From positions 1-64,000 of the forward strand of contig JAJEKV010000005.1 in assembly GCA_021234155.1 (NCBI GenBank): 64,000 nt of DNA, read 5' to 3'. The notes under the pieces were generated by a model. That model was not told the origin of the DNA, made no database searches, and was given only the letters and a program-made list of their open reading frames with translations. Origin of the DNA: Isoetes taiwanensis. Its lineage: Eukaryota > Streptophyta > Lycopodiopsida > Isoetales > Isoetaceae. The position numbers and the translations under genes were made by a program. This document shows positions 32,979 through 44,339 of this stretch, piece after piece. How positions within the stretch are numbered: position 1 is the first letter of the stretch; each line of letters begins with the position of its first letter.

Positions 32979-35097
32979 TTGCTTTATGAAGGATTTTTGA
33001 TGTTATCACTCTCACAGGAAACGTTTGAGGATTCTGAAATCATTCCAAGGAAAATGGAAATGTTCTGTGGTAGGAACATAATAGTCAAATGTCAAACAAT
33101 GAATCATAGTTATGTGCATATGACTTATGTAAACAGAGCTTTTGAATTGATTAAGCCAAAAGTGATTTTCAAGTATTGTTTAAAACATATTTTTGGCTTT
33201 GAAAATGGCAACTTGCTGGATGATATTATTTATGGATGGAAATATTTGCCAGCCATTTGCAACTCATGGTACAAACCAAGAAACACTTTTTGCGGTTTTA
33301 GTATTCACGATGAATTACTATGCAGATGTGAAGTGAACAAATGCTTCAAAAATTTCTTGGCACCATGCGATGATAGCAAACAACATGTAAAAACCTTGTC
33401 ATTGCAAATTTGTTCCCAAAAGCAGATCCAAAATGAGTTAAAAAAAGGGTTGAATCATATCCCATTGAGACCCTTTGACAGGGAGGAAGTAGTGAAAGAG
33501 ATGTTTGGGGCTTGGAGAAAAACTATTGAAATTCTTGAAATAAGCCCAAATATTTCACAAAGACGTCTTGCCGCATCCTTTGCTTATATCAGAAACCAAG
33601 TCAAGGAATTAACTAGAAAAAATAGACACAAGGTAAGAATACCTCAAGTGTGTGAGCTAAATAATGCAAGTTTAGAGGAGAAATCATGGTTGCTCCAAAA
33701 CTTGTATATCTCTGGAGTAGATAAAGCATCAAATACTCCAGCATTTATTTGCAAAGCATATATTAGGAAGCTGGCCATTATTAGAATGCAAAGTGACGAC
33801 TTCCAAATGTGCCTTGATGATGATTATTTATCATGTGCAACGGACCTTGTTGCTAGCCAATGTATTGCGGAGATGACGAATATAACTAATTTAATACGTC
33901 CGTCGTCTAACAACCTACCATACCTTATGGCTATATACAAAGCACATAAAGATGCTTTCAGATGGTTGACCAATGCATCTAATTGTGTATTCTCAGAGAT
34001 GGCATTACTCGTAACCAAAGCCTTGAGAAGTATGATACCAGCATTCAAAGAGATTGGACATAAATTAGACAAAGATGTAAAGAGATTTCTTGGTGTCAAA
34101 ACTAGAACCATATGGTGGACTGAATCAACAATTGAGTTTGTCATTAATTTGCCTGGCAAAATCAGTAATACATTTGTGGCAGACATAGCCAAGTGTTATG
34201 AATCCATACCATTGAATGGGCATGATGGACTTATTAGAAACATGACAGGGTTCATTGAAATGATTTATAAATTCAAGCACCCATGTAAGTTGTGGGTAAA
34301 AAATGGTATCAACGGATTTTTTTGTATTGGGGAAAACACAGCTTTGATGGGGCGAAGGAAATATCATTAAACGAAATGGGTTGATATCCAATTGCCACAT
34401 TCAATTAGGAAATGCCGTATGGAAACAAATGAAAGGAATACCCATGGGATTTTCATGCTCTCCATTGTGGTGTAATATTTATTTGGCACAATATGAGCTC
34501 AGATTCATCCGAAGATTGGCAGTTTTAGGAAGAAAGGATTTGCTAGCGCTATTTCAAGATACATACAGATATATTGATGATTTAGCAAGTCTTAATAATC
34601 ATAACATAAGAATGTTCATGGACAAGGAGCAACCAAGAATAGATGACAATCCTTGGTGGATTTATCCTCTTAATTTCCTAGAAATTAAAGAGGATAAATG
34701 TGAAAGCATATTGAATGACTATAATCTACCAAGGTGCAATTTCTTAAATGTCCACATACAGGTTTTTGATGACAAGCTAGGCAAATATGATACTACTAAA
34801 TTTGACAAACGGAGGTCATTACCGTTCGAATTTATTCAATATATTCAATTGGCTTCCAATAGAGACATAAGGCAATGCTACAATTTAATTGTATCACAAG
34901 CAACTACATTATTTTACTTATGCAGTGATCCATATCTCTTTATACTGGAGTTCAAAAAAATGGTCCGGGATTTTCATAAAAATGGTTTTAACAAGGACCG
35001 CTTAGTCAATGTCTTTAGGCGGACATTTAAAGACTATACACCAATAGGGTGTAAATATGAAGCAAAACAAGTTTTGCAGCTCATGGACTTATTATAA
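32979..35097 (+). pseudogene. Penelope-like reverse transcriptase of unit 2, frameshifted
   Basis: Two frames (32979-34370 and 34381-35097) together span the same enzyme as unit 1. The first has the CxC region (CRCEVNKC), LKKGLNHIP, DKASNT, LPYLMAIYKAHK and motif A ADIAKCYESIP (D402). The second has motif B GIPMGFSCSP (about 34424), motif C YIDD (34570-34581) and the FDKRRSLPF thumb box. Between motifs A and B, around 34315-34380, the frame changes and conserved residues are missing, so the enzyme is broken there. Identity to the unit 1 RT is low by eye, in strong contrast to the near-identical 5' modules. A CTCTCACAG acceptor-like site at about 33019 sits at the start of homology (ETFEDSE), parallel to unit 1. 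No GIY-YIG nuclease is seen. Confidence 0.85.
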
Positions 35098-35257
35098 TGA
35101 CAAGGATGCAAAAATAGTATATGCCTTCTACCCCTTGTTATTTAAGGTCATCAAGGCTCTCTAAAGAAAGAATGGATATTCAACATTATAGAAAGAAGAG
35201 AATATTCCATTAATATATAGGAGTTCGGCGCCAGAGATCATGCATTTACAGAATTTC

Positions 35258-35745
35258 TGAAGCAACAATCAATTTCAGAGGCAGACAGTAAATTTTTACA
35301 TGTGGTGGAGAAATTGATATCCCATAAAGGGGCATGCTAAGGGGTGATATATTTGCAAAGGTTTGGCCATATGCAAGGATATAAAACTTACAAGGGGTTT
35401 GCCAAGGATCTATTAGAGTATGAAAATATTTTAATTTGGCAAGTGGGTCCCCTTGGTTGGAAAGCTAGAGTATTAATTTCTAGCATTCGGTTATGGGAAT
35501 TTTGACACCAAAGATTGGGCATGAACATAGCTTTTTGGAACAATAACCAATTTTAGTGGCAAACAATAAAGTTTGACAAGTTTGGGAGATATTATTATCC
35601 CTTAAAAAAAGTGGGTCATGCTAGGAATAATAAGTTGCGATGGTATTTGCCGGAAGCTAAAAACCTTGCATGCAAGGGTTTGACAAGTGACTATTGGGCC
35701 ACAAAATATTTCGAAATTGGCAAGTAGGGATTTCCTTATGGGAAG
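35258..35745. repeat. Diverged direct repeat downstream of unit 2
   Basis: Two stretches of about 190 bases, near 35258-35455 and 35540-35740, share a series of phrases in the same order: AACAAT..CAATTT, AGGCA.ACA.TAAA, GATAT..TATCCC, GGGGCATGCTA/GGGTCATGCTA, GGTTTGGC/GGTTTGAC, AAATATTT, TTGGCAAGT. They could be the remnant of the 3' region of unit 2 or of a separate element. Confidence 0.5.
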
Positions 35746-37960
35746 GCCACGTTTTGCCTTACCGTGTAGACATAAGGGGGATAATCGGTGGCTAAGCTCA
35801 GAGGTCGGGCACATCGCCCAGGCTAGGATAGCCAGACAGCTCGGGACAGGGACAGACAGATAACGCTTTTCCCAGGCTGAGTTTGGAGTAACTTCTGAAG
35901 GCGATTTTGGTTGACCTCTGTTGAGACACAGATGCACAGGTAAAAATTATTATTGCAAATGTTTATTTTTGACCTGTATGCAACACTTGAATGGATCCTA
36001 TGATCGTTTGCCATGAGAAAATATAAGCATGCTTGGTGTTGCACGTGGTATTTTTCATATTTTTGGAGGTGATAAAACATCTAATTTCACTTGAAAGCTT
36101 TGCACAGCCATAGAAAATTTTTCTTGTTTGCAAGCCAACTCTTCTATTATTTCCGCCAGTCTGAGACAATGGCATGTATTATTGTGCCAATCTTAACAGT
36201 GGCATGCTGGATTGGAGCTAAACACTAGCTGTAACAATGGTTTCCACTAAGGAACAACAAGGATTGGAAGGGATAGAGACTAACAACCAGGTTCTTTTCT
36301 ACTTTGGTTTTTCATAAAGCATCTGTTATGAAATCCAACAAATGGATTATTACTGTATTGTTGCCAAATGATGGCAAAAAACATAGTTAATGATGAGGAT
36401 TTTCTCAAACTATGTTTCAAGCTTGATAGAGCACTATGACGTTGATAATGGATGTGATGATTATGCCGTACTCACATATGATTATTGAAGCATAATAGTC
36501 CCATCATTCTAGTGGTAGATTTTACCATTTCTGTTATGCTCATCTAGACATATTGGTCTAGATATAGTTATAGATGTTTTTGTTAAAATATTTTTCATTG
36601 TGGGTGAATAGACCATCTATGTAGTAATTGTATAAGGGAGATATTTGAGCATGTAGACCACCAATATGATTTATCTAATGTAGGAACTCCTATGACACCG
36701 ATAGCAAGGGGGGGTATTTTAAAAGCTATGACACCTGCATTCCTGTAGTTGACAACGGTTCTAACTCTTGTTTTACTATGGACGGTTGCAGGTAACAGCT
36801 TTCCCCACCTAGGAGTACATGTTCTATATTAGAAGATCATAATATGGTCGGTAAATTTGTATTCTTATATGCTCATTATGACTCAAGTAACAGATGAGTC
36901 TAAAAATGCGTAGGAGTATAATTCAATGTTGCTATCTGTTGCTATCTGTTTCTTTCACTTTAGTTATTGGATCCCAGTCAATGGAAGGTTGCTTGAGATA
37001 AGCAAAATTCATATATATACATACATATATACAAAGCCCGGGCCTGATCCTAAGACCAGTACCAGACATCTAACCAGACCGAGATATCTCAGCCTGGCCA
37101 GACTTATCAGTTCCATTTTTTATATTGAGGACAATCTTATAAAGGTGCCATGTAGTCTGGTTTATACAATAATTCAATCAAGTACAAGCAATTAAGTTTC
37201 AAAGACCTAGACCATTCATATAAACAGAAGTGCTACCATAAAGATGTTACAAAGTCATGTACATGCTTTGACTTGTGACTGTCTTATACTCTACATTTTC
37301 AAAAGCTTGTTTACTAAGGATTCTAAATTTACATGGAATGTCTTACAGAATTAATGAGAACATGTCCATAAGATTGACAATGTCAAAACAGGGAAATAAT
37401 ATTTTGATACATGACCACTTAGAGAAATAGGAAACCCTATAAGTTTAGCAAATAAATCTAGACCTGGATATGGTTAAAGATTGACTATCCCATTTAGAGA
37501 TGCAGAAGGAGAATTTGAGTAAGAAGTTTTTTTTTTTTTTTTTAAATAAAGGTGTGATATTAATGCATGATTCACACAAGTGCATGGATCTAGAAAAATG
37601 ATCCTACACTTGGCTAACCATGCATGGAATTAGGCAAATAAAGGACACACATGCATGTCTTTTGTTTAAATATCATTTGATTGGATCTAAATATATGGAT
37701 AAACATTGTAACCATTGTTAGATTGGAAATTGATTAAAGTTTTGATACTTTGGACCATAAATGTATGGAACGATAAGGCTGGTGAGGGACTGAATAATGT
37801 AGCTTGAACTGCTACTAGGATTGTTGCATGAACTAATTGGCTCTGATTTTTTTATAGATATTTCGTTTCATTGGTTTTACCAGTGTGAATCAATTCATTT
37901 GGTACAAAATGTGAGCAGAATGAAATGTTTGTGAAAAATACTGATTTTATAATTGTTTCA
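35746..37960. other. Spacer between unit 2 and the ORF2 relic
   Basis: Short frames only. A (TACATA)n-like patch lies near 37010-37035 and a poly-T run of 17 near 37527. I searched it for ORF1 or RT landmarks (MGRTKGAP, DKASN, YMDD) and found none. Confidence 0.5.
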
Positions 37961-37961
37961 G

Positions 37962-38345
37962 GACATTGAGGATACTCAAGATGAATACAGCATGGAATTC
38001 GTACCACTAGTATGAAATGAAACTCTTGGACCAATCGGGTATGGCGGTAGTACAATCTCATGTCCAAGCTCTGCAGTACAGACTCTACTCTCCTGCATCA
38101 AAAATCCTAAAGTACATATGCTACTGCTGGAAAGGGAAGCCCTTAGGAAGCCTGATGAATTGTCAGCTATGGGAGGGAAGATGCACTGAAAATGATTGAT
38201 GATATCTATGATACTTTACCATCCACTGGACAATGGAAGAGGACCAGGCCAAAGCACAATTCTTTACTGGGGTATTGGCTCTTGAAAAGGCAAATAAAAT
38301 TAAAAACTCTTGCCTTGGCAATAACATAAGGGAGAAAAGTAAGTA
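37962..38345 (+). pseudogene. Decayed third copy of the ORF2 N-terminal domain
   Basis: A canonical acceptor (ATTGTTTCAG at 37961) is followed by a broken frame. Pieces align in order to residues 1-120 of unit 1 ORF2: IGYGG...SSAVQTLLSCIKNPKVH (unit 1 MGYAATG...NKAVQLILGCIKRSEIH), then L..DELSAM, YDTLP, and AQFFTGVLALEKANKIK (unit 1 VQKFIKGLTALEKANGVK). Stops and at least two frameshifts separate them. The relic ends where antisense copia sequence begins. It shows that this domain predates the present units, and it places an intron acceptor exactly where I predict one upstream of ORF2 in unit 1. Confidence 0.65.
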
Positions 38346-38394
38346 GGAAAATCCTTTGAAAACTATAAGGATGATCCGTTTGATGAATCTCTTC

Positions 38395-39184
38395 TATCAA
38401 AGGAGGACATCTCATATCTCTTCAAAACATCTTCAATATATCATTTTTGGTTGACAATAAGCAATCTCACCATGCTCTATCATTTGAAATTCAGTTGCAA
38501 GTTGAAATTTGGCTTGTGGAATAGAAGGCAAGTCATTACTCACCAAAATAGCATTATCAACATATAAGGCAAATATAGACAATAGATTGACCTCGCTTTT
38601 GACATAGGTATTGTTGTGAGGCCCCCCTTAACCAGATTCATTGGATTTAAAGAAGGCATCAATTCTTTGATATCAAACACGAGGAGACTGCTCTAATCCA
38701 TATAGGTTTTGTTCAACTTACACATCAAATGTTATTTTCCAGCTTGAATATAACCTTTAGGTTGTTTCAAAAAGCTCATTCTTCCAATTTGGTATTGAGA
38801 AATGTTGTTTTGACGTCCATTTGACGGATATGGAGGTCTTTGGCTGCACCAAGAGTTAATGAAGCTCGGGTATGCTGGTTTGATGGCCATTTGATAGACA
38901 TGGCGATCTTTGGTTGCACTGAGTTTGTAAAGCTCTGATGGAGGTCATTTTGACCATCAGAGAGAAGGTGTCATGATAATCCACTCCTTCAACTTGTGTA
39001 TAACCTTTAGTAACTTACCTTGCTTTATAACAGTCTACTGATCTATCTCCTTCAATTTCTTTATGTTGTTTTGAAGTCCATTATGGATATGGAGGTCTTT
39101 GGATGCAGAGAGTTAGTGAGACTTGGATGAAGGTCAGCATCAAAATTTTGAATAGAGGATCTGCGTGCTACTTGTTGCTCCATC
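38395..39184 (-). pseudogene. Ty1/copia reverse transcriptase and gag-tail fragment, antisense
   Basis: Read on the minus strand, pieces of the copia RT appear in family order: KVTKGYTQVEGVDYHDTFS (39.02 kb), an MDVKTAFL-like stretch, QPKGY-like and LYGLEQSP, then ALYVDNAILV (the YVDD box with D to N) and HGEIA, and finally YIEDVLKRYEM near 38.43 kb. Stops and shifts interrupt it. From about 39050 to 39184 the minus strand reads MEQQVARRSSIQNFDADL, which continues the gag sequence found right of the LINE. Protease and integrase are absent, so the element had an internal deletion. It is inserted against the ORF2 relic. Confidence 0.75.
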
Positions 39185-41830
39185 TCAGAGGATTTGCTGT
39201 CAAATTCAATGGGAGACTTCCTATTAGATGTACGTGCCATAACAGGCCTGAAAGTCATGAATGGTATCAGCTTATTCAAAGAAACCAGTGGTTATACTTG
39301 TTTCAATCACGCTGGCTCCAGTGTAATGGATCTACTTCTGGCAAAAGACCACTTGTGGATACATGATTTTAGATGCGGTTTCAAAATCCCTGAGTTTGAT
39401 CATGTGCCCTTATTTTTAGAGTTAAAAATTGCATGCAAGACCACAGCTAAAAAACATGGTCCTCCTCGGCTGCGCCTTAATTATGATCTCCACGAAGATT
39501 ATAAATCCAACGTTGAAGAGCTGTTATCGAAAACTGTATGGAAGGGTGTTTTCACTGATGATGCTAAGGAGTTTGCACAGATTATCATGGAAGCAGCTGA
39601 TAGAACTTTTGGTTTCACTTCTGTAAGAAATCAGACTCCTGGTAGATCACTAAATGGTTGGTGGGACTGGGACTGTCAGAATGCAAGAGCGCAACCGCCT
39701 GCCAAGTGCATTTGCAAACCGAATTAGTACAGGTCTCTGATCAGGAAAAAGAAAAGGGAATTCTATAAGGCCAGGCAAGAGAAGTTGAAAGACAAACTAA
39801 AAATGGCCTCCAAACATTTTTGGCGTATGTTGCAAATAAGAGAGGCCACCCAATTTGGATCCAACAGCTCTTCAGGATTTAGTAAGAAGCCTTTATGAAA
39901 AAGAGGGTGCTGGCGAGATGAGGTTTTAGGCCACGTAATCTGCCTTGTTTAATGGGCAACAATAAGTCACCCGATGTGACTGGTATGTGCGTGGAGCTAC
40001 TTAAATGGGGGGGGACAAGCTACGTTGAGCATGCTCACTCAACTTCTAAATCAAAGCCTTATGCTTGGTTTACCAGCAGATTGGAAAGTGAATAAGGTCC
40101 TTCTGGTCCACAAGTTGGGAGATAAAACTGTGGTACACAATTACAGAACCATTCTTGTTGGTTCTACTTTCACGAAGATTTTAGGCGCTCTACTAGAACA
40201 CAAGATTAGTACTTGGGCAGATGATCACTCAAAGCGCTCCACATTTCAAGCTGATTCTTGCAGAGATCACACCCCATTAGACCATGCTTTGGTGCTATGT
40301 GTCTTATTTGAGCAAGCTAAAAGGCCAAACAAGGCTTTATACATATCTTTCGTTGACTTTGAGAAAGCTTTTGATTCTGTTCAAAGAAGTCTGCTAGGTG
40401 ACAGAATGGATAGGTTAGGTGTACTTGATGACCTGAAAGGTGCGGTATCTCAACTCTACGATGAGGTTTTGGTTATGCTAACATGGGACTTGAGTTCTGT
40501 GATCAACAATTGCCCGTTGTCTCCAACTCTGTCTGGTTTGTTTATCGGCGAGTTGGATGACTGGCTGCTCTCCAAATCACTTGTGGACACCCGACTGGGA
40601 GATTTTGTTCTCTAGTTGTTGTTGTATGCTGATGACATTGTGCTGCTTGCCACCAAGCCTCATGTATTAGAGGTACATTTGGATAAATTAGATGGGTTTT
40701 GCACTGCTAAACATATGAAAGTAAATGTGGCCAAGACCAAAATTACGATAGTTGGCACTAGACTTCGGCCGAGTTTTGTATACCGAGGGTAGGAAATTGA
40801 AATTGTAGACAGTTTTAAATACCTTGGCATAGATTTTTCAAAAAAATACCATTGGAAAGATTGTGTCAGGCGAAGGGTGACAGGTGGTAAGGCTGCTCTG
40901 TTTGCCATGAGGACTAAGTGCTCCAGACTGTTTCTAGAAGACTGGAACCTAAAGATCATGTTGTTCAAAACCTTGGTCCGTACTGTTGCCCTCTATGGTT
41001 CTCCCATTTGGGGGCCGCCTCTATCATCCAGACTCTGGATTACGGTGGAATCAATTCAAAAGCTGTTTTTATGTAGTGAATTTGGCATTAAAGATACGAT
41101 TCCCTACGCCATCATTCTGGCAGAAGCGGGGCTATTCCCACTTGAAATGGAGGCTCTATATCAGACAATAAACTTTGTTAATAGATTGAGAATGTTGCCG
41201 CACAATAGGCTGCCTTATCAGGTTATGTTGCTTTCTAAAAGTCAAGGCTGGTTGTTTGACGTTCGAGCTTGGGCAGCACGATGGGGAATCTCAGACTCTA
41301 ATTGGCCCTCAGATAAAAAGGAATGCAGAACCATCCTATAGCAGAATGTCATTCAAATACTCTGGGCCAGACATGGCAGTGGGCTGCTTCACTATAGTTC
41401 GGTTGTTAATTCAATGGAATAGTACGAAAGTCAGCAGTATCTATCAACTAACATTCCAAAACGACTGAGGCAGTTGATATCAAGATACAAGGTGAGTTCT
41501 CATAGACTAGAGATTGAGACTGGCAGATGGTCCAAAACTCCAGCTGAAGCTCGACTATGCAGGTTATATGATGATGGAGTGGTCAAGAATGAGGACCACG
41601 CTTTCACTTGTTGTCATGTATATAATAGTATTAGAGATAAATATGATATACGGGCTGAGAATTTTAAAGCTTTGTTTTTATTAGATCCTTTAACTATAGG
41701 TTACTTCATTAAAGTTGTAGATGATTGTAGAACTCTACAGTTGAAAATCTTTGATTCTTGAGCAATGTATTTTTTGCTCTATGGCCTTTGAGGCCCCAAA
41801 GAGCTTTAGTAATAAAATAAAATTAAAATA
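39185..41830 (+). pseudogene. 5'-truncated LINE with endonuclease tail and RT, inserted in the copia relic
   Basis: The element starts inside the apurinic-endonuclease domain (GSSVMDLLLAKD...FDHVPLFLEL, 39.30-39.42 kb; the usual SDH is FDH). A KKKREFYKARQEKLKDKLK linker follows, then the RT: NYRTILVGS and FTKILGALLEHKI, FVDFEKAFDSV (motif A, 40.36 kb), CPLSPTLSGLFIGELDDWL (motif B), LLLYADDIVLLA (motif C, 40.62 kb), KTKITIVG and FKYLGIDFSKKYHW. Stops occur at 40615 and near 40792 and several shifts break it, so it is dead. The 3' end has AATAAAATAAAATTAAAATAA before 41831. The left edge at 39184 and right edge at 41831 are set by comparison with an uninterrupted copy of the target at 42013-42040. 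It encodes the same type of protein as the antisense LINE at 46-51 kb. Confidence 0.85.
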
Positions 41831-42300
41831 AATAATTTGAACTCATTATGAAACCAGACATACTTTAATCCTCAGACATACTTTAATCCTCAGACATTGT
41901 AGAGTTTATTGAACTTCCTTCTAAGGATGGTCTGTTGCAAGACTTTTGAGGTTCATATATTCTGGTTGCCGAGAAGAGTAGCATCAAAATCTACAGAGGA
42001 TCCACATGCTGCTCGTTGCTCCATCAATAATTTGAATCCATTAATGAAACCAGACATACTTTGATCCTTAAACATTTAGAGAGTTTATAAAACTTCCTTG
42101 TAAGAAATAATTCTATGCAAGATTCTTGAGGTTCATACATTCTTATCAGTGTGTTCCAAAACCTCCTAGAAGATTTAGTAGTGCTTACATGGGTCACCAC
42201 ATTGTCCTTGAGATTTAGAATAATGGCAACAAGAGCTCTGCCATCCTTGACCTCCCATTTCGCCTTTTCATCTTGGGTTGTAGGTTACTAACTTCCCCAG
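41831..42300 (-). pseudogene. Ty1/copia gag fragment, antisense, partly duplicated
   Basis: The minus strand reads LKDNVVTHVSTTKSSRRFWNTL and then IRMYEPQESCIELFLTRKFYKLSK, the capsid pattern of Ty1/copia Gag, followed by SGFINGFKLLMEQRAACGS. A second copy of the YEPQ...INGFKLL segment (41831-41960) lies to the left in direct orientation, about 190 bases away. The left copy is the one split by the LINE. At 42215-42553 the frame continues as a 112-codon ORF (acidic ETEDEDAPFGEG part) that may be the N-terminal end or leader. Confidence 0.65.
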
Positions 42301-42559
42301 ATCCTTCTCCAAAAGGAGCATCCTCATCTTCAGTTTCCAGTAATGAAAATTGGGTACATGAAACTGTTCTATGAGACGGTGGGTCTCTGTTAAGGAAGGA
42401 ATAACAGTTAAGGAAGGAATACCAGCCAGGAACAATAAATGAAGAAAGAAAAATAATGCTGCATACAGAAGAGCTGGAGAATTTGAAAAGAAACGAAAGA
42501 AAGTTGATTATACAAAAAATCAATGGGTTTGGATACATCTTCCTAAGAAACATCTACGG

Positions 42560-44335
42560 AAAATAGGTAATATTTACAATTGGCTCCTAGATAATGTAGT
42601 CCATTTCAAACTGAGGAAAAAGTCAGTGAGAATGCCTATCTTCTTTGTTTCTATGGAAAGCGGACTAACCTACACCCAGTTATAAATGTTCGATTACTAA
42701 AGTCCTATAAGGGAAGTAAACTTTTTTCTGAGATTTTGCAGAAAATAGAATAAGCAGAACCTCCTAAAGATTGGAGCTGAATTTATTTATTATTTCTTTT
42801 GGATTTTGAAGGTTATGAAGGCCATGGCTCGAGGATTTTTAAGGTCGTGTTTTGAGGTTTCAAGGGTTTTAATCATTATTTTACTATAACCACCAGTTAT
42901 GGCCTTGCAATGCATAAGGCCGAAAGCAGATATTGAGAAGAAACACGAATTTTATAGTAGGGGGGAGGGGGAGAGAGAAAAGGAAAGTAGCCATTGGAAT
43001 CACCATTATGGTGATTCAAAAAAAGAAAAAGAGCATAAAAAAACTACGTTGCTTTGGCTTTTATGAATTCCAAAGAGAGAGATTGCAGAAGACTATTTCA
43101 GATTATATTTTGGGTTTGTTTAACTACAAGTATAGTTGACATGCATGAGCGTTGGTTGAAAGAAATAGAAAATAGTTTTTAAAGTCTTTTTCTATCTTGA
43201 ATGAATGCTCAGTTTTAACATGTCTAACATGCTAACTATAAGGGAAATCCTCAAAGGATGTTTGAGGTGGATATGCTTCTCTCTACAAAAATATCGAGTT
43301 GATCAATTCCCTTTTTGGCCCCGAGGGGGGTTGGGTGTTCAAGTTGGGCTAGAATAGTCAACTTGAATAATCAGTAGGTTTTTTTTTTTTTTTTTTTTGC
43401 TTAGGGCCTTCTTGCTTGGGCGTCTTGGTTTTTTGTTCTTCACTAACAATAATGTATTGTTCCTCCTTTTCACAAATATTAATTGCTAGTTTGTGACAAT
43501 TTTTAGAAACTTAGAAGGTTTACTACATACGCAATGTACATTAAAATGCACATTTTAATTGCTACCACAACAATTGTATTGCTTTATTTTAAAACTAAGC
43601 AATAGATATATTGATTTGGTACCCATATTTTGAGGCTATGGTATTAGTTGCTACGTTGAGCCCATTACAATGGACATTTCAATGGGTTTCTTTTTCCTTG
43701 CCATCTTCGGTTGCAAAGAATTGAGCCCCGACTCCAAAGTTTTCTTATTTAAATGTGTACTTTCATGAATGCTAGTTTGAAAAGAGTGTCGCATGCTTAA
43801 ACAAGCCTGCTCTTGAAGGTTAGCTTTTATAGACGTGAGCAGGAGCTGGGGATTTTTCAATAATACTGGGCACAACTTTTAACATTCATAAACCCAAGTT
43901 TTGAAATAAATATTGTCCATAGATTCTTGTTATGTAGTCTCGTTCTTAATTTAAATAGGATGTAAAATATGTACAACCTTTTGTCACCATTTTTTGCTGG
44001 ATTATTCTTCCTATTCTGTAGCCTTTCCATTCATTCTTCACTCGCTTTATCCTTCTTTTAGTGAATCTCTAATACATGAAGTTTGAATAGGAACTAAATA
44101 AATTGTTTGGTGAGTAAGATTAGAAATAAGATCACCTCTCAAATGAGAATTTTAAGTGTTGATCAAGGCATACAATCATAATGCAAAACACTTACTGTTC
44201 ACCAAAGACCAAATGGTAGCTCGTCAACATTGGAACTTATCATAGCTAGGAAAGAAGCAATGAACCAATCAAAGGAGTCTCTTAGCATGCCAAATAGCTA
44301 GAAGAGAATAAATGGCTCAATCAAAGAAAAGGTTG
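42560..44335. other. Intergenic, possibly the copia 5' LTR side
   Basis: A GGGGGAGGGGGAGAG patch near 42960 and a poly-T run of about 22 at 43380-43400 are the only marks. If the copia relic had a 5' LTR it should lie here, but I cannot see a paired LTR. Frames at 42933-43139 (+) and 43651-43875 (-) are unrecognised. Confidence 0.4.
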
Positions 44336-44339
44336 ACAA

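Noticed and set aside
38345-38430. Continuation of the ORF2 relic as KDDPFDESLLSKEDISYLF on the plus strand
   Set aside because: The minus strand of the same bases reads YIEDVLKRYEM, a copia RT motif, which is the stronger match.
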